A stretch of 57,060 bases of DNA from Gammaproteobacteria bacterium (GTDB taxonomy: Bacteria > Pseudomonadota > Gammaproteobacteria > Xanthomonadales > Wenzhouxiangellaceae): the NCBI GenBank assembly GCA_003565625.1, contig PXBD01000034.1, positions 1 through 57,060 of the forward strand, written 5' to 3'. The notes below the pieces were generated by a model, which worked only from the letters and a program-made list of their open reading frames with translations, was not told where the DNA came from and did not search any database. A program made the position numbers and the translations under genes. Shown in pieces: positions 46,400 through 54,486 of this stretch. The first letter of the stretch is position 1. Each line of letters opens with the position of its first letter.

Positions 46400-46428
46400 T
46401 TGACGGCCTGTATTCAAGTGAATACAAT
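46400..46428 (+). promoter_or_regulatory. Promoter with operator dyad of the RelBE-type module
   Basis: TTGACG (46400-46405) and TACAAT (46423-46428) are 17 bp apart, one of the best sigma-70 promoters in the window. The dyad TGTATTCA-AG-TGAATACA (46409-46426, perfect 8-bp arms) lies between and over these boxes. A ribbon-helix-helix antitoxin could bind it and repress its own operon. Confidence 0.7.
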
Positions 46429-46464
46429 GGTCACGTGTGATCAGCAGTTCAAGGTGTCCGTCCT

Positions 46465-46686
46465 ATGCCAACGACCATTCGTCTGAGTCCTGAAACCGAG
46501 GCTCGCCTGAGTCATCTGACTCGGGAAACCGGGCGCAGCAAGGCGTTCTACCTTCGACAGCTCATTGAGGAAAATCTGGACGATCTTGAAGACATCTATC
46601 TTGCCGAAAAACGTCTGGAGAATGTGCGCGCGGGCCAGTCCGGCACCGTGACTGCCGACGAGGTCTGGGGTGACCTGGAGGATTGA
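46465..46686 (+). CDS. Ribbon-helix-helix antitoxin, RelB/DUF6290-like
   Basis: A 73-residue protein with an N-terminal ribbon-helix-helix (TTIRLSPETEARLSHLTRET, GRSKAFYLRQLIEENLDDLE) for DNA binding and a C-terminal toxin-binding arm (TADEVWGDLED). The next gene, a RelE/ParE toxin, starts 17 bp before its stop. The dyad in its promoter suggests autoregulation. Confidence 0.88.
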   Translation: MPTTIRLSPETEARLSHLTRETGRSKAFYLRQLIEENLDDLEDIYLAEKRLENVRAGQSGTVTADEVWGDLED

Positions 46687-46936
46687 GTTCGAGCGCGCTG
46701 CAGCGAAGGATTTTCGCAAGCTGGACCCGCAAGCCCAGCGCCGTATTCGAGACTACTTCCAGAATAAAATCCTGCCCGCTGAAAACCCCAGGGTGCTGGG
46801 AAAAGCGCTGCGGGGCCTGCAAAGCCGGTTGTGGCGATACCGGATCGGGCGTTATCGAGTGATTGCCGAGATTCAGGACGGGAGAATGATCATTCTGCTG
46901 GTACGGATCGGTCATCGGCGTGAGATTTATGAGTAA
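46670..46936 (+). CDS. RelE/ParE family toxin
   Basis: An 88-residue basic toxin: WRIEFERAAAKDFRKLDPQA, then GKALRGLQSRLWRYRIGRYRVIAEI and a C-terminal RIGHRREIYE. These are RelE-type residues (Lys/Arg-rich, Tyr at the C-terminus), so mRNA cleavage on the ribosome is likely; gyrase inhibition (ParE) is the alternative. The GTG start lies within the antitoxin gene, giving translational coupling. It is convergent with the gamma-glutamyltransferase gene. Confidence 0.87.
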   Translation: MTWRIEFERAAAKDFRKLDPQAQRRIRDYFQNKILPAENPRVLGKALRGLQSRLWRYRIGRYRVIAEIQDGRMIILLVRIGHRREIYE

Positions 46937-46983
46937 CCCCTCGCCCATCTGATGGAGCGAATCGCAACCAGGATTCGCGTGCC

Positions 46984-48888
46984 TTACCACGCAATCCCGT
47001 AGTCCTCATCGAAGTCACTCGCCGCCCCGTGCATCACGCCGGTCTCCAGATCGATCCAGATCGCGGTGGTCGGGTTGTAGGTGCGGTCCAGCAGTTCGAC
47101 TTGATAGCCCATGGCGGCCAGTTCCTGGCGCGAGTGGGCCGAGACCAGCGGGGTGACCTGGATGCGGCCGGGTTCGGCGGTGTGGTCGCCGAAGGAGGAA
47201 CGCATCTGGAAGCCGTGGACATTGCCGCGGCCGTCGGCGGCCTGCTGCACGTTCATGCCCCACTCGACCATGTTCAGGAAAAACTGCAGCAGGTTCTGGT
47301 CCTGGCTGTCGCCGCCCTGCACGGAGAAAGCCATCAGCGGCTTGCCGTCCTGTACGGCCAGGGTGGGCGTCAAGGTGACGCGCGGGCGCTTGCCGGGTTC
47401 GACCACGTTGTAGGGGTTGAGGCGCTCGTCGAGGACGAAGCTTTGCATGCGCTGGCTCAAGCCCACGCCGGTGCTGCCGGCGACAAAGGCCGGAATCCAG
47501 CCGCCGGAGGGGGTGACTGAGACGACCCAGCCCTCGGCGTCAGCAGCCTGGATGGAAGTGGTGCCGATCCGGAAGGCTTCATCCCGCTCCAGGGTGTTGA
47601 CCTGGAAGCCATCCACGCCCAGCGCCTCTCCTTGCGGCGGGCTGGGGGTCCACTGCTCCAGCAGATGCTGGAAGGGGTTGGTTTCGCCCTGGAATGGGTA
47701 GGGATCGCCGGGAACCGGGTCGACCACTGGGCCATCGAAGTTGATCAACTCGCGGCGTGCGGCGGCGTATTCCTTGGATAACAGGCCCGCAACCGGAGAG
47801 GCGGGCGGAAAGTACGGGTCGCCGTAGTAGAAATCTCGGTCGGCAAAGGCCAGGCTCATGGCCTGGTAGAGGGTATGCACGTAGCGGGTGGAGTTGTAGC
47901 CCATGGCCTTGAGATCAAAGCCCTCGAGGATATTGAGCGCCTGCAGCATGGCCGGGCCTTGGGTCCAGGTGGTGAGCTTGTAGACGTCAACCCCGCGGTA
48001 GTTGATGCTGACCGGTTCCTCGATCAGCACTTCCCACTGGTCCAGATCCTCCATCGTGATCAGGCCACCGTATTCCTGCGTGGCGCGGACCAGTTCTTCG
48101 GCGATGTCGCCGCGGTAGAAGCGCTCGTAGGCGGCCATGATGGCCTGCTCGCGGCTCTGGCCGTCAGCCAGGGCCTGCGCTTCGGCTTCCACCAGTTTTT
48201 CCAGGGTGCGCTTCAGGTCGGGTTGGCGGAAGATTTCGCCCGGGGCGGGCCCGATCCGTTGTTCGGGATCGGCCGGATCGGTGCGAGTCAGAAACACCTC
48301 GCGCGAGTAGGACCAGCGCTCGATGACTTCACGCCGGCGCTCGATATTGGCTGACTGTGAGGTCTCCAGCGGATAACCCTCGGCCATCTGGATGGCGGGT
48401 GCCAGCACCTGGGCCAGGCTCAGGTTTCCATACTCGGCCACCATCACCATCAGCGCGCCGGGCGTGCCCGGGGTAACCGCGGCCTGTGGGCCGAATTCGG
48501 GCGGGAAACGCAGGCCCTGTTCGCGGAAGAATTCCGCCGTTGCACCGGTCGGGGCCACGCCCAGCCCGTTGATGCCCAGCACCTCGCCGGTATGCGGGTT
48601 GTGGATCAGCGCCTGGGTCTCGCCGCCCCAGCCGAGCACGTCCCACATGGTCGAAGTCACCGCCAGCATGGCTGCCGCGGCATCCACCGCATTGCCGCCC
48701 TGCTGGAACATCATCGCGCCGGCGGTTGCGCCCTGCGGCTTGCCGGTGATCGCCACCCAGTGCTTGCCGAGCAGCACCGGGCGGGTGGTTTCGATCTCGG
48801 CCTGCAGGGGCAAAGCAGCCAGGAGCAGGCTCAGGGCCAGGATGGCCAGGGTGGGTCGGTTGGGTCGACAGCGTGCGGAATCCGTCAT
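46984..48888 (-). CDS. Gamma-glutamyltransferase, exported
   Basis: A 634-residue Ntn hydrolase precursor. A signal peptide (about 1-30, ending LQA) is followed by the large-subunit region (AGAMMFQQGGNAVDAAAAML, TPGTPGALMVMVAEYGNL). The probable autocleavage/nucleophile Thr is T443 or T444 in FRIGTTSIQAADAEGW, then the small subunit with GGWIPAFVAGSTGVGL. The TTS here differs from the TTH of classic GGT. It would hydrolyse glutathione or other gamma-glutamyl compounds in the periplasm. GGAG lies 9 bases before ATG 48888. It is flanked on both sides by toxin-antitoxin modules. Confidence 0.88.
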   Translation of the reverse strand: MTDSARCRPNRPTLAILALSLLLAALPLQAEIETTRPVLLGKHWVAITGKPQGATAGAMMFQQGGNAVDAAAAMLAVTSTMWDVLGWGGETQALIHNPHTGEVLGINGLGVAPTGATAEFFREQGLRFPPEFGPQAAVTPGTPGALMVMVAEYGNLSLAQVLAPAIQMAEGYPLETSQSANIERRREVIERWSYSREVFLTRTDPADPEQRIGPAPGEIFRQPDLKRTLEKLVEAEAQALADGQSREQAIMAAYERFYRGDIAEELVRATQEYGGLITMEDLDQWEVLIEEPVSINYRGVDVYKLTTWTQGPAMLQALNILEGFDLKAMGYNSTRYVHTLYQAMSLAFADRDFYYGDPYFPPASPVAGLLSKEYAAARRELINFDGPVVDPVPGDPYPFQGETNPFQHLLEQWTPSPPQGEALGVDGFQVNTLERDEAFRIGTTSIQAADAEGWVVSVTPSGGWIPAFVAGSTGVGLSQRMQSFVLDERLNPYNVVEPGKRPRVTLTPTLAVQDGKPLMAFSVQGGDSQDQNLLQFFLNMVEWGMNVQQAADGRGNVHGFQMRSSFGDHTAEPGRIQVTPLVSAHSRQELAAMGYQVELLDRTYNPTTAIWIDLETGVMHGAASDFDEDYGIAW

Positions 48889-48982
48889 GCTTGTATCTCC
48901 GAAAGTGGGCCTTGGCAGCATAGCAAAGCGGCCATCGCCTGGGCTTCATGATGCTGAAGCCGGTGCTGCGTGGCCCACTCGT

Positions 48983-49402
48983 TCAATCACCCATCAAACT
49001 CAGTGCCCGGCGGGGGTCAAGTACTGGAATCTCTCGCCAGGGGTTCATGACCAGCAAGTCTTGATCGCCGCTGACGATCAGCTGGGCTTGGCCATTCAGC
49101 GCAGTTTCCAGGATCTTGTCATCGTCACGATCCCGGCAGCCCATGATCGCGCCGGTGATGCCCACCTGTTCACACACTGCATCGAGTTCGGCCAGGAAGC
49201 GGACCCGGCTCGCGTGGCTGACATATCGATCAAATCGGGGCCGCAGCAAACGGCTGCGAATTTCGGTGAGGGTGGGGTCTGAGAACAGCAGGATGACACG
49301 CTGTTCGCGGAGTCGATCAAACAAGCGCGCCGGTGCTCCGGCTGGGGACATGGCGGCGCTGATCAGCACATTGCTGTCGAGTACCAGCCTGTCAACTGTC
49401 AT
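48983..49402 (-). CDS. PIN-domain toxin
   Basis: A 139-residue PIN-domain RNase of the toxin type (TIGR00305-like). Acidic metal ligands are in LVLDSNVLISA (Asp near 9), a central Glu (TLTEIRSRLL), CRDRDDDKILETAL and SGDQDLL. VapC-like toxins cut tRNA or rRNA. The preceding Phd-type antitoxin gene overlaps it by 11 bp. ATG 49402 is preferred; GTG 49405 is directly before it. Confidence 0.88.
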   Translation of the reverse strand: MTVDRLVLDSNVLISAAMSPAGAPARLFDRLREQRVILLFSDPTLTEIRSRLLRPRFDRYVSHASRVRFLAELDAVCEQVGITGAIMGCRDRDDDKILETALNGQAQLIVSGDQDLLVMNPWREIPVLDPRRALSLMGD

Positions 49403-49643
49403 CACTGAGCAGTTCGGCCAGCCTGGACTCGGTCAATCCGTTCGCTGAAGCCTCGTGGCGCAGGCCTTCCACGGTGTTCGCCAGGCGATCCCAGGCCAGC
49501 CCGCGCAAGCGCTGGTATTGTTCCTCGGACATCAGAATTCCGGCTGAACGGCCACGACGCGTGACGCGTACCGGGGATAGTTGGGCCGACTCCAATAGTT
49601 GCCCGAACTGGTTTTTCGCTTGACGAGCATTGATCTCTTTCAT
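49392..49643 (-). CDS. Phd/YefM family antitoxin
   Basis: An 83-residue antitoxin with the Phd/YefM N-terminus MKEINARQAKNQFGQLLESA, a strand PVRVTRRGRSAGILMSEEQY, and a C-terminal arm that would cover the PIN toxin. The ATG is fixed by the family start, yet a -10 box ends only 6 bases before it, so the mRNA should be leaderless. A symmetric operator covers the promoter. Pairing of Phd with PIN toxins is common. Confidence 0.88.
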   Translation of the reverse strand: MKEINARQAKNQFGQLLESAQLSPVRVTRRGRSAGILMSEEQYQRLRGLAWDRLANTVEGLRHEASANGLTESRLAELLSDDS

Positions 49644-49679
49644 GTGGCCATTGTAGCTACTTCAGCCACAACGGCGCAA
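49644..49679 (-). promoter_or_regulatory. Phd promoter with 26-bp symmetric operator
   Basis: On the minus strand TTGCGC (49679-49674) and TACAAT (49655-49650) are 18 bp apart. Overlapping them is a nested dyad at 49644-49669: GTGGC-N4-GTAGCTAC-N4-GCCAC, exactly symmetric about 49656/49657. The -10 ends 6 bases from the ATG, which implies transcription from the start codon itself. The layout fits two Phd dimers repressing the operon. Confidence 0.65.
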
Positions 49680-49728
49680 CGGATGGACAGCAAGGTCAGC
49701 GTTGTCTGGATTTCTACAGCGTGCCCTC

Positions 49729-51174
49729 TCAAACAGGCAGCAGTCTTGTGGTCGTGGCGCGCTGGATCAGGGCCAGCCATTGGCGGTAGCGTTGATCGAG
49801 CGCCGGAGCGGTTTTGAACCCGATGGGCAGGAAGTGGGATGCGGGCAAGGCCTGATCCTGCAGCCGGCACCACAGCCCGAGCGCCGTGCCTTCGACCGCT
49901 TCCAGCCTGTGCAGATCGCACTGCAGCAGATCAGCAATCAGCTTGCACAGCATGTCTGAGCGGCTCAGTCCGCCGCAGATCACAACGCGCTGTGGTCGGG
50001 GGAGGCTTTTGCTCATGGTATCGACGTTGGCGCGGATCAGAAAGGCGATGCTTTCCAGCGCCGCGAGCAAGAGCGCTTCCGGCGGCTGAGTTTTCGCTTC
50101 ATCGGCGCCAACAAAGCCCGGCTCGGGGCCCGGTTGCCACCAGGGTGATCCGAGGCCGTCAATGCTGTTGAGGAACAGCGGGGGCGTGACGACGTCCTGC
50201 CGCAGCGTTTGCCAGCGCTCGTGTGGCAGAGAGACGCCGTGCTGTCGCTCGAGCCAGTTCAGCGCTGAAGCAGCGCCGTGCACGCTGCCTTCCAGCGCCC
50301 ACAGGCCGCTGTTTTTCTCGTCCAGCAGGGTGCATTGAAAGCGGGCATCGTCGACCGGCTCGGTCAGCGGCCGCAACAGAAAGGCACCGGTCCCCAGGTT
50401 GATATAGAGCGTGTCCGGGTCGGGGCGGCCGTCGATGAACGGCAGGCAGTTCTGGTCGCCGACCAGCAAATCGAGCGAGACTGCCGAGCGCTGGCCGCGC
50501 AAGCGGCCGTGTACGGATCGGCTGGGTACAACCGGCGGCAGGATGTCCAGCGGCAGGCCGAATCGCTCCAGCAGCCAGGGATCCCAGTCGAAACCGGCGC
50601 GCGACCACAGCAGGCTGCGCTGGGCCAGGGTGTGATCGACGCGCAGCGGGTTGCCTTCGACCAGGCGCGCGAGCAGGAAACTGCCCAGCGGCCCGCAGGC
50701 CAGGCGACCCTGATCGGCGGCCGCGCGCACGGCCGGCAGTTCAATCAAACACCAAGCGATCTTGGGCGCACCGGCGTAGGGCGAAAAGCGCAGGCCCGTT
50801 TTTTGCCGGATCGCCTCGGCCTGTTCACCCAAGTGTTCCAATTGCGGCAGACTGCGGCGATCGCGCCAGGACAGCACTGGACTCAGGGCCTGACCCGTCT
50901 GGCGATCCCAGCACACGATGCTGCCGCGCTGCACCGCGAGCGCGGCTTGCGTCACCGCAGCTGAATCGGCCGCGTCCACGGCCGCCAGTGTTTCATCGAT
51001 AACGGCCAGCAGGGCATCCACGAGTTCCTCGGGATCCTGTTCGACCTGATTCTCGCGTTCTGAAGTCGTGAGCTTGCGCCGGGCTTCGACCACAGGGCGA
51101 GCTTGATCATCGAGCAACAGGGCCATCACGCTCTGGCCGCCGACGTCGAGAATCAGACTGGCGGTTTTGTTCAT
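49729..51174 (-). CDS. FGGY-family carbohydrate kinase
   Basis: A 481-residue FGGY kinase. The N-terminal ATPase motif is SLILDVGGQSVMALLLDD, the substrate loop includes VLSWRDRRS, and the second domain has VGDQNCLPF, LYINLGTGAFLL and GGLSRSDMLCKLIADLL (adenosine motif). It could be a divergent glycerol kinase, supported by the coupled glycerophosphodiesterase gene whose stop overlaps its ATG by 4 bp: the pair would turn glycerophosphodiesters into glycerol-3-phosphate plus alcohol and phosphorylate glycerol-like products. The sugar cannot be told from sequence. Confidence 0.82.
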   Translation of the reverse strand: MNKTASLILDVGGQSVMALLLDDQARPVVEARRKLTTSERENQVEQDPEELVDALLAVIDETLAAVDAADSAAVTQAALAVQRGSIVCWDRQTGQALSPVLSWRDRRSLPQLEHLGEQAEAIRQKTGLRFSPYAGAPKIAWCLIELPAVRAAADQGRLACGPLGSFLLARLVEGNPLRVDHTLAQRSLLWSRAGFDWDPWLLERFGLPLDILPPVVPSRSVHGRLRGQRSAVSLDLLVGDQNCLPFIDGRPDPDTLYINLGTGAFLLRPLTEPVDDARFQCTLLDEKNSGLWALEGSVHGAASALNWLERQHGVSLPHERWQTLRQDVVTPPLFLNSIDGLGSPWWQPGPEPGFVGADEAKTQPPEALLLAALESIAFLIRANVDTMSKSLPRPQRVVICGGLSRSDMLCKLIADLLQCDLHRLEAVEGTALGLWCRLQDQALPASHFLPIGFKTAPALDQRYRQWLALIQRATTTRLLPV

Positions 51175-51956
51175 CCGGATGTGGCCGAGACCAGTCCGGG
51201 CAGGTCATCGACCTCGACCAGATCCGCGCCGCGGGCTCTCAGCGCGCGTGCCTGTTCCAGCGTGTCGACGGCATAGATCACCCACTGCCAAGGGCCGTTC
51301 CAGAAAGGCCTCTCCCGGCGCGGTACCCGATCGGCGCGGACAAACAGATAGTCGGGCTGGAGCCAGAAAGCAAGGGCACGCGCCAGCACCGACCAGGGCC
51401 GGAACACCCAGCCTACCGGGTGCCGGCCCAGTTGCCGGGCGCGGCGTACTGCCCGCCAGCGGAAAGAGATGAAGACCACCCGGCCGTTGGCCCGGGTCAG
51501 TTCCTGCAACAGGCAGTCAACCGCGCTGGCCAGTCCGTGGCGGCGGATGCTTTGACGCTTGAGTTCGACGAAGGCAGTGGCATCGGGATAGCGGGCGACC
51601 AGCGCCAGCATGGCTTCCAGGGTAGGGATGGTCGCGGTCGCACCCGACTCGGAGCGCAGCAAGACCGCCTGCAGCTCGGCGCGGGTCGAGGCGGTCACCC
51701 GCATTGCCCGTCCAGCCAGGCGACGGAGGTCATCGTCATGCACCACCATGGCCTGCCCGTCGCTCGATATCTGTACGTCGAATTCGACAAAGCGAGCCCC
51801 GGCATCCAGCACTGCCTGGACGCCTTCCAGACTGTTTTCCACGAACCGTTGCGGCCAGCCGCGATGACCTACCAGCCAGTGGTGCGGTTCGGAAGAAACT
51901 TTGTGATCGAATGTATCGATGCCGTACTGCCTTGGCGGTGGGTGCCTGGCCAGCAC
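51171..51956 (-). CDS. Glycerophosphodiester phosphodiesterase
   Basis: About 261 residues with a GDPD TIM barrel. The catalytic pair is GHRGWPQRFVENSL (His and Arg, then Glu-Asn), metal ligands are in RFVEFDVQISSDG, and the second His is in VVHDDDL. It cleaves glycerophosphodiesters to glycerol-3-phosphate and an alcohol. There is no signal peptide, so it is cytosolic. The start is unsure: GTG 51956 is the last good start before the catalytic motif, but a possible TATAGT lies over it. A longer frame to 52340 runs into the neighbour's antisense and is not credible. It is coupled to the kinase by ATGA. Confidence 0.85.
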   Translation of the reverse strand: MLARHPPPRQYGIDTFDHKVSSEPHHWLVGHRGWPQRFVENSLEGVQAVLDAGARFVEFDVQISSDGQAMVVHDDDLRRLAGRAMRVTASTRAELQAVLLRSESGATATIPTLEAMLALVARYPDATAFVELKRQSIRRHGLASAVDCLLQELTRANGRVVFISFRWRAVRRARQLGRHPVGWVFRPWSVLARALAFWLQPDYLFVRADRVPRRERPFWNGPWQWVIYAVDTLEQARALRARGADLVEVDDLPGLVSATSG

Positions 51957-51976
51957 TATAGCAAGCCGATATAGTG
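51954..51976. promoter_or_regulatory. 7-bp dyad CACTATA-N9-TATAGTG between divergent genes
   Basis: Perfect arms at 51954-51960 and 51970-51976 lie between the phosphodiesterase and the Cys-type hydrolase genes. Each arm contains TATAGT on its own outgoing strand, so the same dyad may provide both -10 boxes. Confidence 0.45.
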
Positions 51977-52007
51977 AGGCCTGAATTGTTGCTGCTGGCT
52001 CGATCCC

Positions 52008-52865
52008 ATGGAAGAACATCGCTTTCAGCGCGATGGCACAACGCTGTTCTACCGTCGCTGGCCGGGTCCGGCGGGGCGCACGCTGGTGATGTTTCATGGC
52101 CTGGCCAGCAACGGTTCGCGCTGGCGGGAGTTTGCCGAGATGGCGCAGCAGCGTTGTGACTGGCAGATTCTCAGCCCCGATTTGCGCGGTCACGGCAACT
52201 CGGCCTACCGAGGCCGCTTGAACCTGCGCCACTGGGTGGATGACGTGCTCGCCATGCTCGACCGCCTGGGCTGCGAGCGGGCCGTGATTGGTGGTCATTG
52301 CCTGGGCGCCAACCTGGCCGTGCGCGTGGCCCTGGACCATCCGGACCGGGTCCGAGGCCTGGTGCTGGTCGAGCCGATGCTGCCGCCGGCCCTGCGCGGC
52401 GTTCTGCGCTGGATTCGTCCGCTGCGCTGGGCCTTGCCGGGCCTGGCCCTGCCGGTGCGCGGCCTCAACGCGCTGGGTCTGCAGCGGCGCTCACTGCCGG
52501 TGCTGGACTTGACTGAACTCGACCGCCAGACCCGCGCCACCGTGGCTGAGCACGGGGACCCGAAAGCCATGCTCAAGCGTTACGCCAAGCCCGGCAAGGA
52601 CATGGCGTACCTGCCGGTGGCCACTTATCTGCAGGCCTTGTTCCAGGTCTTGCGCAAGGTCGGCCCGCTCGAGCAGGTTCAGGCACCGACCCTGGCCCTG
52701 CTGTCGGGTGGAGCGCTGCTGGCTGACCCCGACAAGACCCGTTGCCTGCTGCAGCCCCTGCCGGACGCGCGGATTGAACAGGTCGACGCGCTGCACTGGA
52801 TTCCGACCGAGCATCCCGAGGAAATGACCCGGGCGATTGTCGAGTTTCTCGACGGTTTGCCGTGA
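52008..52865 (+). CDS. Alpha/beta hydrolase with Cys at the nucleophile elbow
   Basis: A 285-residue cytosolic alpha/beta hydrolase: MFHGLASNGSRW (28-39) is the oxyanion region and DLRGHGNS follows. The elbow is GGHCLGAN with Cys98 (TGC at 52299-52301) where Ser is usual. The catalytic His is probably H263 (ALHWIP), with an Asp before it in the LLADPDKT region. Cys nucleophiles are known in dienelactone hydrolases (GYCLGG), but the rest looks like the MhpC/epoxide-hydrolase group. Function is unknown. It has no close co-directional partner. Confidence 0.8.
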   Translation: MEEHRFQRDGTTLFYRRWPGPAGRTLVMFHGLASNGSRWREFAEMAQQRCDWQILSPDLRGHGNSAYRGRLNLRHWVDDVLAMLDRLGCERAVIGGHCLGANLAVRVALDHPDRVRGLVLVEPMLPPALRGVLRWIRPLRWALPGLALPVRGLNALGLQRRSLPVLDLTELDRQTRATVAEHGDPKAMLKRYAKPGKDMAYLPVATYLQALFQVLRKVGPLEQVQAPTLALLSGGALLADPDKTRCLLQPLPDARIEQVDALHWIPTEHPEEMTRAIVEFLDGLP

Positions 52866-52925
52866 TCGGAGCGATCTGCAAGCAGTAGCGCCAAAGCTCG
52901 GATGGGGCAGCGATGGCCCACGCCC

Positions 52926-52946
52926 AATCTGCGTTCATCTGCGGTT
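52926..52946. repeat. Third copy of the GCAGATGAAC repeat
   Basis: On the minus strand AACCGCAGATGAACGCAGATT; 20 of its 21 bases are identical to 1020-1039. It stands 2 bp beyond the stop codon of the truncated glycosyltransferase, at the point where the gene loses similarity to its family. Confidence 0.75.
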
Positions 52947-52947
52947 C

Positions 52948-53307
52948 TCATAAGAAAACAGAACAGCAGGGCAATCCTCGGCCGGGCTGGATGAAGGCAT
53001 CGGAGTTGACGAGAACCAGAAATTCGCCGCTTGCGTGCCGCGCGCCCAGGTTGTTGCCGCCGGCAAAGCCCAGGTTATGCGGCGCCCGAACCAGCTGAAC
53101 GTCCGGGAATTCGGCCTCGACCAGGGCGGCGGAGCCGTCGTGCGAGGCATTGTCGACCACGATGACTTCAGCCTTGATCTCCCGCGCGACCTCGATCAGC
53201 CGTGCCAGACTCTGGCGCAGCAGCGGGGCGGTATTGAACGACAGCATGATCAGACTCGCCTCGGGCTGATCCTGAGGGGTCCGGGTTTCGGCGGCTGTGT
53301 CAGTCAT
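52948..53307 (-). pseudogene. Truncated family 2 glycosyltransferase
   Basis: Only the first 119 codons of a GT2 enzyme remain, where 250-330 would be usual. The present part has LIMLSFNTAPLLRQSLARLI, VIVVDNASHDGSAAL and NLGFAGGNNLGARHASGEFL, ending in LVNSDAFIQPG, the DxD-like donor site. After that the frame reads RGLPCCSVFL and stops beside the repeat at 52926-52946. The acceptor half is missing, so the product is very unlikely to work. Start ATG 53307 overlaps the upstream GT2 gene by 8 bp; ATG 53325 is an alternative. Confidence 0.75.
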
Positions 53308-54486
53308 GGTGGGACTCGCTTTCATTGTTGCGACGGGAGCGCACCCAGGCAGCCTGGCGGCGACTCTGGACCAGGCTGGCTGGCAGCAGGCTGAGCTTCC
53401 ACACCACGTAGACCGGGCTGAGAGCCAGCGCGCCAAGGTCACGCCAGGTGGTGGGGCCGCGCAGCAGGATCGCACCCAGGTAAAGACCGATGGCCAGCAC
53501 GCCAAAGACGGCTGCCCACAGCCCGACGCCGCCCACGGCCGCGGCCACAGCCAGCAGCACCACGTGCAGGCCCAGCGGCAACAGCAGCAGGTCGGCCAGC
53601 ACCTCAACTGCGGCGCGCTCACCGCGCAGGCAGCGCATCAGCAGGGGCGCAAAGTGGTCCTTGAGCATGCGCAGACGACCACCCTCCCAGCGCGCTCGCT
53701 GGGTGCGGGCGCCATCGGCGGTATCGGCAATCTCACCCATGACCACGGCATCGCAAACGAAGTGCACGCGTTCGCCGGCTGTGACCAGCAACAGATGGTA
53801 TTCAAGGTCTTCGACTACCGAGTGGGCCTTGAACGGCAGGCGCTCCAGCAGGCTACGGCGCAGGGCAAAGCCATTGCCGAACAGTCCGCAGGAAACCCCA
53901 GGCGCTGGCGACCAAGCGGCCGCACCAGATTGAAGCCCCACTGCGCGATGCGGCTCACACGCGAGCGCAGGTGCGCACCGGCGCGTGACAGGTAGCAGGC
54001 CTGTAGCGCGTTGCGGTCGCTATGCATGGCTGCACGCAGAGCCGGCAGAAACCCCGGTTCCAGGGTGCTGTCGGCATCAACCACGATCAGCCACTGACCG
54101 GCCGTTTCCGGTATCCGGGCAAAAGCATAGGCGAGCGCAAACCCTTTGCCGCGCTGATCCTCGTTGTGGCGCTCCAGTACCTGGGCACCGGCGGCACGGG
54201 CCCGCTCGGCCGTATCGTCGCTGCAGTTGTCGGCGATGACCCAGACTTCCGCCTGGCCATCGGTACGACAGGCCGCGACCAGATTGTCAACCGTGGTCTC
54301 AATGTTGGCCGCCTCATTATGCGCCGGCACCACGAAAGCCAGTCGGTCGGTTGAGGGTGCAGCAGTCTGCTCGCGCCGGGAAACCGGCAGGAAAGCGGCC
54401 ACCGACAGTACGGCCAGCAGCAGACTGCCAGGCAGGGTGGCCAGCGCCAGCAGCGCGGCGGCGAGGTGAACCATCCACTCGATCAT
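53300..54486 (-). pseudogene. Family 2 glycosyltransferase with one frameshift
   Basis: Two frames together make a membrane GT2 of 395 residues. Frame one (54486 to about 53895) has an N-terminal helix, FVVPAHNEAANIETTVDNL, IADNCSDDTA and VVDADSTLEPGF. Frame two (about 53895-53300) continues with SCGLFGNGFALRRSLLERLP, SVVEDLEYH, the QRARWEGGR acceptor motif and several C-terminal helices. The junction is in a GGGGTTTCC run near 53892-53899 (minus strand); one extra T restores GFSCGLFGNGF. It may be a real mutation or a sequencing/assembly error. Its ATG overlaps the GT4 stop by 4 bp. Confidence 0.82.

Noticed and set aside
51171-52340. 389-codon phosphodiesterase
   Set aside because: The first 128 codons are antisense to the Cys-type hydrolase and lack GDPD similarity.
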